Positions 1 to 5,124 of a stretch of 6,283 bases of DNA are shown piece by piece. Numbering within the stretch: the first letter of the stretch is position 1; the number at the start of each line of letters is the position of its first letter. A model generated the notes under the pieces. The model was not told where the DNA came from. It saw only the letters and a list, made by a program, of their open reading frames with translations, and did not search any database. Origin of the DNA: Chloroflexota bacterium (GTDB taxonomy: Bacteria > Chloroflexota > Anaerolineae > B4-G1 > DUEL01). The position numbers were made by a program, and so were the translations under genes. The stretch spans positions 1 to 6,283 of the forward strand of contig JAGHZG010000100.1 in the NCBI GenBank assembly GCA_017743275.1. Direction: 5' to 3'.

Positions 1-19
1 AGATGTGTATAAGAGACAG
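1..19 (+). other. Tn5/Nextera mosaic-end adapter (library artefact)
   Basis: Bases 1-19 match exactly the 19-bp Tn5 mosaic end used in Nextera tagmentation libraries (AGATGTGTATAAGAGACAG). Genomic sequence begins at base 20. An exact 19-base match placed precisely at a contig end is far better explained by an untrimmed adapter than by a real transposon end, and no transposase or other Tn5/IS50 sequence follows. The reading frame entering from the right (the secreted-protein gene on the minus strand) is artificially extended through the adapter, so residues after its last Pro codon should be ignored. Confidence 0.96.
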
Positions 20-279
20 GGAGTAGGCATTGGCGAAGGGGTGAGTGTGGGTGAGGGCATCGGAGTTGGAGAAAGGGGGAGCCAACCCATCGGAGACACA
101 GCGATAGCAGGGGTGGGAAGCGTATCGGGGTGCGGCTGGCGTCGCAGCGCCTGAAGCGGTTCAGGCAGGTAGTAGGCGTATCGGTCAGGCAGAACCCGGA
201 GCAGAGGCGGCAGGAGAAGCAGCGCGCTCCCCATCAGCGCGCACCCTATAGCCAGTATAAGAAGAAGCCGATCCTTCAT
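20..279 (-). CDS. N-terminal fragment of a secreted or membrane-anchored protein with Thr/Pro-rich linker (3' truncated)
   Basis: The ATG at 277-279 opens a frame that stays open to the adapter, giving about 86 genomic codons. The N-terminus has a short charged start (MKDR) and a long hydrophobic stretch at about residues 5-30 (LLLILAIGCALMGSALLLL, then PPLLRVL). This fits a signal peptide or signal anchor. A segment reading DRYAYYLPEPLQALRRQ follows, then a linker rich in Thr, Pro and Ser (about residues 50-86, with TPMPSPTLTPSPMPTP). This layout is typical of extracytoplasmic bacterial proteins whose catalytic or binding domain follows a flexible linker. From memory, similar N-termini occur in Chloroflexota C39-type peptidases, but the domain that would prove this lies beyond the contig end. 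No strong Shine-Dalgarno precedes the ATG; an in-frame ATG at codon 16 is an alternative start that would shorten the hydrophobic segment. It lies 131 nt after the GH57 gene in the same direction, so co-transcription is possible but not shown. Confidence 0.6.
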
Positions 280-296
280 CAGGTTTAATGAGCCAA

Positions 297-313
297 TGCC
301 GCTAAAAGCGGCA
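297..313. repeat. Short perfect hairpin upstream of the secreted-protein gene
   Basis: TGCCGCT and AGCGGCA form a perfect 7-bp stem around an AAA loop, ending 17 bp before the ATG at 279 on the minus strand. No run of U follows on either strand, so it is not a canonical intrinsic terminator. It could be an operator or a 5'-leader hairpin of the downstream gene. Function is not known. Confidence 0.35.
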
Positions 314-378
314 AACGAAAGTGCTGCGATCCGGCTACCTGATCGTTTGTGCGAAGCGCTCCGGCGATTTGCGAGGCG

Positions 379-400
379 TGGCGGCCGAAAGATGCCGCCA
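379..400 (-). terminator. GC-rich hairpin just after the GH57 gene (terminator-like, no U tract)
   Basis: On the minus strand TGGCGGC and GCCGCCA form a perfect 7-bp stem around an 8-nt loop (ATCTTTCG), starting about 10 nt after the TAG stop of the GH57 gene. The position suits a 3'-end or transcript-stabilising structure. The sequence after the stem (CGCCTCGC) has no U tract, so a standard rho-independent terminator is not supported. The rest of the 280-410 gap shows only a second short hairpin at 297-313 and a pair of 7-base inverted arms (CAAACGA at 312-318, TCGTTTG at 343-349). No convincing promoter was seen. Confidence 0.3.
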
Positions 401-410
401 AACCTGTTCC

Positions 411-2606
411 CTACGCCAGCGCGACTTGCAGAGTGACCTCCCAGGACTGGTCCGGCCCCAGCGCCAGGTCCCACCCGGCCAGGGTGCAGGTGCCCTGATA
501 GACCCGCTCGTAGCCGGCCTCGGAGTTGGAGACGGCCTCCAGCGGGAAGTGCCAGAGGGTCGCCGGAACGCTCAGGGTAAGGGTCACCTCGGGCTGACGC
601 CCCTCCGCGGCGCTCCGGGGCTCACTACCAGCCGGACGCCCCTCCGCTTCGCTCCGTGGCTCACTACGAACCAGGTAGGGGAAGTTGAGGGTGAAACTGG
701 TCACGTCCCGGACTTCGCCGGTGTCGGCGGGGCGGCGGGTGACCTTCTCACGGCCCCGCAGAATCCGCAGGAAGGCCGCCTCGCCCCCGCCGCCCAGGAC
801 GCCCCAGTTCATCTCCACGCCAAAGCGCAAGATGAATCTTGCGCTACTCATCAGGCGGTAGTGGACGGTCAGCAGGTCGTTGCCGGGGGTGACCACAAAC
901 CGCTTCTCCACCTGCACCGGGATGGGCTGGTCGCCCACCCAAACGGTTCCGTTCCGCGTCAGGATGAGGGTGAGGCCAGCAGGGTCCTCTTTCACCTGCA
1001 CCCTGTAGGGCTGGTTGACGAAGTCCCCCTGCTCCCCGTACTGAGCCCGGTAGAAACCGTCCAGCGTCGTATCCGGGTGGAGGAAGTGGTCCAGGAACGC
1101 CGCCCGACGGTACCAGTCGTGGAACAGACGGGTGTGGACGTCCGGTTCTTTGACCCGCACGCCGTCGGGCCGGTCAGGCTGGCCGGGGAGGATCAGCCGG
1201 CTCTCCTCCGCGGCCCGCAGGAGTTCCTCGTGGTACCCCTCCCGGCGGCGGGTCATGGTGTTGAGCAGGTTGTAGCGGACGGCGCGCCAATCCCATTCCA
1301 CCAGGGCGCCGCCGTACGAGGGCTTGAAGGTCAGCACCTGCCGGTCGGTGTTCAGGATGATCTCCGGACGCCCGTCAGCGTCCAGGTCGCCCTCTTCGGT
1401 CCAGACCCAGGACTCCCGGCCCTCGCGGGCGCTGTCGGCGATAGACTCGGCAGCGATGAGGTTGGCGTAGTTGGCGGCCCGGATGTGGAAGAGGTAAATG
1501 CCGCCGAAGAGGCCGTGCCAGTAGCCACAATTGCACTGGGCCGCCCAGACGTGGTCCAGCGCGCGGGCCTTCGCCTCCCCCTCGGGCATCCCGTGGACCT
1601 TGCGGCTGACCCAGAGGCCCTTCTTGTGCATCTGGTTGACCTCGTCGTAGCGGGCGATGAAGCCGCGCCAGAGGCCGCCGCGGACGAAGCGGAGGATGTC
1701 GGTCCGGCCCGACTCCCGCAGTTCCCGCCGGACCCGGCGCATGGCGGCGAAGTCGCGGGGCGGGAGAGCCCAGTCCATCATCTCCTCGTAGGACGCGCAG
1801 GAGAGGTAGACCCGCCCCAGTGGGGGGAGTTCAGCGGCGACCTCCCCCAGCGGGCGGGTTCGGAGCCAGTCGGCACTCCTTTCCAGCGCGGCGAAGAAGC
1901 GGTCCATCCACGCTTCCGGCCCCCAGCAGAGGTCCCAGGTGCCGGGCCAGAGGCCGAACTTCTCCCCGTCGTCCCCCATGACGGCGACGCCACCGGGGTG
2001 GGCCGACGCCTGGGCCCGCAACCAGTCCATCACCTCCTCCACCGGATGCCAGGGGATGGCGTAGCGGAGGTACATCACGTTGCCGAAGACGGTGACCGTA
2101 TGCCCCTGCTCTTCGGTGACATAGGGGCCGAAGAGGTCGTCGTCGGTGAGGCCGGCCATTTTGAAGGGGGTGTCGTCCAGCAGGGTGTAGCGGACTCCCG
2201 CCTCGGCCAGGGGTCGGGGGAGGTGGGGCTCCCAGACCCGCTCCGCCAGCCACATCCCCGTGGGCTCCACGCCGAAGGTCTGGCGGAGGAACCCGGTCAT
2301 ACGGCGAATCTGACCCACTTTGTCGGCATCCGGGATGGAGACCAGGATGGGCTCGTAGTAGGCGCCGGTGAGAAGTTCCACCTGCCCGCGCGCCACCAGC
2401 GCGCGCAGCCGTTCTACGTGGTCGGGCCGGTGGGCCAGGAGCCAGTCCCAGAGGGGGCCGGTGTAGTGGAGGGAGAGGCGGACCGCCGGATGGCGCTCCA
2501 GGAGGCCCAGGATGGGGTCGTAGGCCCGCTCCGTCGCCGTGGCGAAGACGAAGTCAAAGTTGCCCACTGGCTGGTGGTTGTGGATGACCAGGGAGAGGTT
2601 CAGCAT
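411..2606 (-). CDS. GH57 alpha-amylase / 4-alpha-glucanotransferase with DUF1925 and DUF1926-type domains
   Basis: A retaining GH57 enzyme that cleaves or transfers alpha-1,4-glucan chains, probably in the cytoplasm since no signal peptide is present. The catalytic barrel is N-terminal (about 1-300): HNHQP at residues 9-13 is GH57 region 1, and GMWLAERVWEP (117-127) holds the presumed nucleophile E122. GDDGEKFG (211-218) holds the presumed acid/base Asp (D212 or D213). This spacing agrees well with E123/D214 of the Thermococcus litoralis 4-alpha-glucanotransferase. A DUF1925-like middle part includes QCNCGYWHGLFGGIYL (357-372). A DUF1926-like beta domain runs from about 400 to the end, with GDLDADG, YNLLNTMTRR and FPLEAVSNSEAGYERVYQG. 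At 731 aa it is longer than the roughly 650-660 aa relatives, partly because of a 26-residue duplicated insert at about 648-673. The ATG is preceded by GGAAAGG at 2615-2621 with an 8-nt spacer. It lies downstream of glgA across a 194-nt gap holding a large inverted repeat. Sequence alone does not separate hydrolase from glucanotransferase activity. Confidence 0.93.
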   Translation of the reverse strand: MLNLSLVIHNHQPVGNFDFVFATATERAYDPILGLLERHPAVRLSLHYTGPLWDWLLAHRPDHVERLRALVARGQVELLTGAYYEPILVSIPDADKVGQIRRMTGFLRQTFGVEPTGMWLAERVWEPHLPRPLAEAGVRYTLLDDTPFKMAGLTDDDLFGPYVTEEQGHTVTVFGNVMYLRYAIPWHPVEEVMDWLRAQASAHPGGVAVMGDDGEKFGLWPGTWDLCWGPEAWMDRFFAALERSADWLRTRPLGEVAAELPPLGRVYLSCASYEEMMDWALPPRDFAAMRRVRRELRESGRTDILRFVRGGLWRGFIARYDEVNQMHKKGLWVSRKVHGMPEGEAKARALDHVWAAQCNCGYWHGLFGGIYLFHIRAANYANLIAAESIADSAREGRESWVWTEEGDLDADGRPEIILNTDRQVLTFKPSYGGALVEWDWRAVRYNLLNTMTRRREGYHEELLRAAEESRLILPGQPDRPDGVRVKEPDVHTRLFHDWYRRAAFLDHFLHPDTTLDGFYRAQYGEQGDFVNQPYRVQVKEDPAGLTLILTRNGTVWVGDQPIPVQVEKRFVVTPGNDLLTVHYRLMSSARFILRFGVEMNWGVLGGGGEAAFLRILRGREKVTRRPADTGEVRDVTSFTLNFPYLVRSEPRSEAEGRPAGSEPRSAAEGRQPEVTLTLSVPATLWHFPLEAVSNSEAGYERVYQGTCTLAGWDLALGPDQSWEVTLQVALA
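596..667 (-). repeat. In-frame tandem duplication inside the GH57 gene (33-bp units, 39-bp period)
   Basis: Two 33-bp copies lie at 596-628 and 635-667 and differ at only three positions. The 39-bp period equals 13 codons, so the frame is kept. On the coding strand they encode SEPRSEAEGRPAG (residues 648-660) and SEPRSAAEGRQPE (661-673). The charged, low-hydrophobicity segment falls between the predicted beta strands FTLNFPYLV and VTLTLSV, where related proteins should have a short loop. It looks like a short repeat element that entered the gene and is tolerated in a surface loop. Origin is inferred. Confidence 0.8.
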
Positions 2607-2647
2607 CCGGTTGACCTTTCCGAGTTGGCGGACAAATGATCAGAATC

Positions 2648-2789
2648 TGCCACGAATTGAGGCAATTACCTACCACAAAGGGCACAAAGTACGCACAAAG
2701 GACACAAAGGGATAAAATATTATCCTTCGTGCCCTTTGTGCGGCCTTCGTATCCTTCGTGGTTTTAATGAAACGGTTCTTGTCGTGGCA
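2648..2789. repeat. 142-bp composite inverted repeat built from CACAAAGG-like units
   Basis: The core is a long hairpin with arms at 2672-2715 and 2720-2762 and a 4-nt loop (AATA, 2716-2719). The arms pair over about 43 bp with roughly nine mismatches and one bulge; the innermost GGATAA/TTATCC and the central CGCACAAAGG are perfect. Each arm contains four spaced copies of a CACAAAGG or CACGAAGG unit. An outer pair, TGCCACGA at 2648-2655 and TCGTGGCA at 2782-2789, extends the symmetry. This region is clearly more AT-rich than the flanking genes. It fills most of the gap between the glgA stop (2801) and the GH57 start (2606). On the minus strand no U tract follows the hairpin, so it is better called a dispersed repeat or MITE-like element than a standard terminator, though such a stem could slow transcription or protect the glgA mRNA end. 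No open reading frame is seen in it. Confidence 0.85.
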
Positions 2790-2800
2790 AAAAAGACCAA

Positions 2801-4255
2801 TTATATGGCGCCATGGATTTGGAGTGCTCTCCGGTAGACCTCCACGTATTTCTGCGCCGAACCCTTCCAGGAGAAATCGGCCTTCATCCCGCGAGTCTGG
2901 ATGGCGGTCCAGGCCTCGCGGTCCCGATAGACCCGCAGCGCGCGCTCCAGCGCGTCCACACAGGCCTCGGTGGTGTAGGCATCAAAGACGAAACCGGTGG
3001 CCCGGTCGGGCCGTTCGTGGTAATCCAGGACAGTGTCCGCCAGGCCGCCCGTCTTGTGGACGACGGGGACAGCGCCGTAGTGCATGGCAATCATCTGCCC
3101 CAGGCCGCAGGGCTCAAAGCGGGAAGGCATCAGGAAGAGGTCGCATCCGGCGTAGATGCGATGGGCCAGGGGTTCGTCAAACCGCAGGAAGACCCGCACT
3201 TTGTCCGGAAAACGGGCCTGGAGGGATTCCATCATCTGGTGGTACTCCGGGTCGCCAGTGCCCAGGAGGACGAATTGTACATCGCCCTGGAGGAGTTGCT
3301 CCAGGACCGGCCCCAGCAGGTCTATGCCCTTGATGGCGTCCAGCCGGGTGACCATGCCGATGAGAGGGGTCTCCGGGCGGGCTGGCAGGCGGGCTTCCTG
3401 CTGAAGGGCGGCCTTGTTGACGGCCCGCATCCGCAGGCGGCTCAGGTCGTACGGCTGCCGCAGGTAGGGGTCGGTGGCGGGGTTCCAGTAGTCGGTATCA
3501 ATGCCGTTGAGGATACCGACGAGGCGGTCCTGCCGCCGCCGCAGCAGGGGCGAGAGGCCCGCCCCGGCCTCCGTCTCCAGGATGTCCCGCGCGTACTGGG
3601 GGCTAACAGTGGTGACGATATCGGCGCTGGCGATGCCCTGCGCCATCCAGTTCACCTGCCCTGCCGGTTCCACGTCCAGGTGCTTCACGTATTCCATCCG
3701 CGCGAAGGTGAGGATGAGCCGTCCGCAGGCCCCCTGGTAGGCAATGTTGTGGATGGTGAAGACCGACGCGATATGGCGGTACTCCCGCATGTAGCGGCCC
3801 TCGTAGGCCATCCAGGTGGGGACGGGGGCCGTATGCCAGTCGTTGGCGTGGATAATATCCGGAATCCAGCCCATGACCGGCAGGGAGGCGACGACGGCCC
3901 GGCTGAAGAAAGTGAACCGCTGGGGGTCGTCGTCAAAGCCGTAGATACGGTCGCGCGGGGAGAAGAACTTCTCGTCCCAGAGCAGGTAGACGGGCAGGTC
4001 GTCCACGGTAGTGGTGACCATGTGGACCATCTCCTCACGCGGTCCGACAGGCACGGGGATGGGTTTGCCCATCCGTTCAAAGTGGAACTGGTCGGGGCGG
4101 ATGGAGCCGTAGCGGGGGATCATGAGGCGGACGTCGTGGCCCAGGGCGCGGAGCGCCTTGGGCAGCGCGCCCGCCACGTCGGCCAGACCGCCCACTTTGG
4201 CAAACGGCACCGCTTCGGCCGCCAGGAAGAGGATTTTCAGCCCTTTGTCGCTCAT
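2801..4255 (-). CDS. glgA: Glycogen synthase (GT5)
   Basis: Adds glucose from a nucleotide sugar, normally ADP-glucose in bacterial GT5 enzymes, to the non-reducing end of alpha-1,4-glucan in the cytoplasm. The 484-aa product is close to the usual length of about 480. The N-terminal GT5 domain carries the KVGGLADV motif (residues 20-27) that binds the sugar nucleotide, HANDWHTAPVP (136-146), and VNWMAQGIASADIVTTVSP (201-219). The C-terminal GT-B lobe has TRLDAIKG (303-310; R304 and K309 match the conserved Arg/Lys pair), FEPCGLGQ (380-387) with the catalytic Glu E381, and a second KTGGLADT (401-408). I chose the ATG at 4253-4255 because GGAG lies 8 nt upstream and the protein then starts MSDKGLKILF as relatives do; a longer frame to 4297 adds 14 atypical residues. 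The start overlaps the stop of the preceding nucleotidyltransferase gene by 4 bp (ATGA), implying translational coupling. The stop is TAA at 2801-2803. Confidence 0.96.
   Translation of the reverse strand: MSDKGLKILFLAAEAVPFAKVGGLADVAGALPKALRALGHDVRLMIPRYGSIRPDQFHFERMGKPIPVPVGPREEMVHMVTTTVDDLPVYLLWDEKFFSPRDRIYGFDDDPQRFTFFSRAVVASLPVMGWIPDIIHANDWHTAPVPTWMAYEGRYMREYRHIASVFTIHNIAYQGACGRLILTFARMEYVKHLDVEPAGQVNWMAQGIASADIVTTVSPQYARDILETEAGAGLSPLLRRRQDRLVGILNGIDTDYWNPATDPYLRQPYDLSRLRMRAVNKAALQQEARLPARPETPLIGMVTRLDAIKGIDLLGPVLEQLLQGDVQFVLLGTGDPEYHQMMESLQARFPDKVRVFLRFDEPLAHRIYAGCDLFLMPSRFEPCGLGQMIAMHYGAVPVVHKTGGLADTVLDYHERPDRATGFVFDAYTTEACVDALERALRVYRDREAWTAIQTRGMKADFSWKGSAQKYVEVYRRALQIHGAI
4252..4255 (-). 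other. ATGA stop/start overlap coupling nucleotidyltransferase to glgA
   Basis: On the minus strand the four bases ATGA contain the glgA ATG (4255-4253) and the TGA stop of the upstream gene (4254-4252). This is a classic arrangement for translational re-initiation and places glgA firmly in the same operon as the nucleotidyltransferase gene. Confidence 0.9.
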
Positions 4256-4848
4256 GGTTGGGTCTCCACAGTCAGAAGAGGTCGGATGTCTTCCCAAAGA
4301 CGAGGTGCTTCCAGAATTTCAGCAAACGCTTCCACCCATCGCCGGATGGATTCCCGGTCCAGGGTCGGGTAATTCTCTGCAATCGCCCGGATGTCTGCCA
4401 GGTCTACTGGCCGATGGGCGATGGCTTTCAGGATGATCAGGTCTTCTGGCCTCGGAACCGGAATGGTCAGACCCGCCACGTTCACCAGTATGCGGCGTTC
4501 CACCATCTCCACCTCAAAAGGCAAGATGCCCAGGGATATGTCCACCGGAATGCCGCTTTCGGGATGTTGGAGTAAAAGGACCCGATGATGGCGGGCGAAC
4601 TCCACCGCATCCGGTATTCGGGGCATCAATCCCTCCTCAGCAGCCACCTCCAACAGATGGGACAACCGGTCCACCGACAGCAGAATCACCGCATCTATAT
4701 CTGCCGTCAGGCGAGGACGCCCCAGGAGACTGGCGGCAACGCCACCGATGATGACGCCCTGGTCGTCCATCCGCTGCAGCAAGCGAAGGACGGCTCGCAG
4801 GGCCTCAAGGAAAGACGGTGTAACCGGGGCTTCAACCGTTTCCTTCAA
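4252..4848 (-). CDS. MNT/AbiEii-like nucleotidyltransferase-fold protein
   Basis: A 198-aa protein with the signature of the polymerase-beta-type nucleotidyltransferase superfamily. IIGGVAASLLGRPRLTADID (33-52) gives the GG motif (G35, G36) and, 13 residues later, the metal-binding pair D50/D52; PVDI (101-104) supplies a plausible third acidic residue, D103. PRPEDLIILKAIAHRPVDLADIRAI (132-156) is the helical region usual in AbiEii-like and related (DUF6036-type) proteins. All three acidic residues are present, so it should be able to bind metal and nucleotide; the substrate is unknown. Known relatives include type IV toxin and MNT-type antitoxin nucleotidyltransferases that modify RNA or proteins. 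The start is TTG at 4846-4848, the first possible start after an in-frame TAG; ATG at codon 27 is possible but leaves only eight residues before the GG motif. The start overlaps the 77-aa gene by 17 bp and the stop overlaps glgA by 4 bp. A toxin-antitoxin-like role is inference. Confidence 0.8.
   Translation of the reverse strand: MKETVEAPVTPSFLEALRAVLRLLQRMDDQGVIIGGVAASLLGRPRLTADIDAVILLSVDRLSHLLEVAAEEGLMPRIPDAVEFARHHRVLLLQHPESGIPVDISLGILPFEVEMVERRILVNVAGLTIPVPRPEDLIILKAIAHRPVDLADIRAIAENYPTLDRESIRRWVEAFAEILEAPRLWEDIRPLLTVETQP
4264..4267 (-). promoter_or_regulatory. Shine-Dalgarno of glgA
   Basis: GGAG on the minus strand sits 8 nt before the ATG at 4255. It decides the glgA start in favour of MSDKGLK over the 14-residue longer frame. 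It lies within the 3' end of the nucleotidyltransferase coding sequence. Confidence 0.7.
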
Positions 4849-5065
4849 AAGCCTCCTTAATCCTGATCCAGCGGCGTCGGACTTCTGCTACTTCACGCTC
4901 ATCCCGATGTTTCCAATCCAGACCCGCCTCCGCGGCAAAGGTCAGCAGGGCATTCAGTTGCTGCCAGCGAACGGCAGGAGGTATCCCTCGGCGCTCTTCC
5001 GCCTCTCGTTCCGCCACCGCGCGCCAGCGGGCGCGCAGGTCATAAGCAGATAGCGGCAGGTTCAT
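4832..5065 (-). CDS. Small helical protein of unknown function paired with the nucleotidyltransferase
   Basis: I do not recognise a named family. The 77-aa product is highly charged, lacks any signal or membrane segment, and looks almost entirely helical: LRARWRAVAEREAEERR (about 10-26), VRWQQLNALLTFAAEAGLDW (32-51) and DEREVAEVRRRWIRIKEAF (55-73). A Trp/Arg-rich central helix followed by a 'GLDW' turn and a last amphipathic helix suggests a small helical bundle that binds a partner. It has one Pro pair, no Cys, and no metal or DNA-binding motif that I can see. The start is ATG at 5063-5065 with GGAGG 11 nt upstream; a TTG seven codons earlier would overlap the GGAGG and is less likely. The stop overlaps the next gene by 17 bp. 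Size, tight overlap and order (small helical protein first, nucleotidyltransferase second) resemble two-gene toxin-antitoxin-like modules, so it may be a partner or neutraliser of the nucleotidyltransferase. That is inference. Confidence 0.7.
   Translation of the reverse strand: MNLPLSAYDLRARWRAVAEREAEERRGIPPAVRWQQLNALLTFAAEAGLDWKHRDEREVAEVRRRWIRIKEAFEGNG
4852..4858 (-). promoter_or_regulatory. Strong but closely spaced Shine-Dalgarno of the nucleotidyltransferase gene
   Basis: AAGGAGG on the minus strand is a near-consensus site, yet only 3 nt (CTT) separate it from the TTG start at 4848. That is shorter than the usual 5-10 nt. Strong site, weak start codon and short spacing together suggest lowered or coupled translation relative to the overlapping 77-aa gene, whose coding sequence contains the site. 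Confidence 0.5.
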
Positions 5066-5076
5066 CTCACACTTTG

Positions 5077-5081
5077 CCTCC
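5077..5081 (-). promoter_or_regulatory. Shine-Dalgarno of the 77-aa gene
   Basis: GGAGG on the minus strand lies 11 nt before the ATG at 5065, slightly further than ideal. It falls inside the longer TTG-started frame, which argues for the ATG. The 59-nt gap to the branching-enzyme stop also contains a second copy of GGAGGCAAAG (5099-5108) with no start codon near it. Confidence 0.5.
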
Positions 5082-5124
5082 GTCAAGGCTCAGGCCCGCT
5101 TTGCCTCCTCGGGTCAGGAACAAC

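Noticed and set aside
1..19. Real Tn5 or IS50 end
   Set aside because: Only the mosaic end is present, exactly at the contig edge, with no transposon sequence; an adapter explains it fully.
321..2639. 772-aa open frame on the plus strand opposite the GH57 gene
   Set aside because: It mirrors the codon structure of the GC-rich GH57 gene, its product has no recognisable motif and low-complexity composition, and the minus-strand product carries clear catalytic motifs.
2629..2672. Possible promoter for the GH57 gene (TTGCCT and GATCAT on the minus strand, 18-nt spacing)
   Set aside because: The -10 match is weak and half of it overlaps the inverted-repeat element; not enough to call without transcript data.
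2672..2762. CRISPR array (repeated CACAAAGG units)
   Set aside because: Units are only about 8 bp, closely and irregularly spaced, inverted between the two arms, and there are no spacers or cas genes.
2789..2803. T6 run on the minus strand just after the glgA stop, as an intrinsic terminator
   Set aside because: No stable GC-rich stem directly precedes it; the nearby palindrome ATGGCGCCAT (2805-2814) is short, inside the coding end and separated by 10 bases.
4256..4297. Upstream extension of glgA by 14 residues
   Set aside because: The extension is not typical of glycogen synthases, and the internal ATG has a well-spaced GGAG and a stop/start overlap.
2813..4372. 519-aa open frame on the plus strand opposite glgA
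   Set aside because: It is an antisense shadow of glgA caused by high GC at third positions; no family features are visible.
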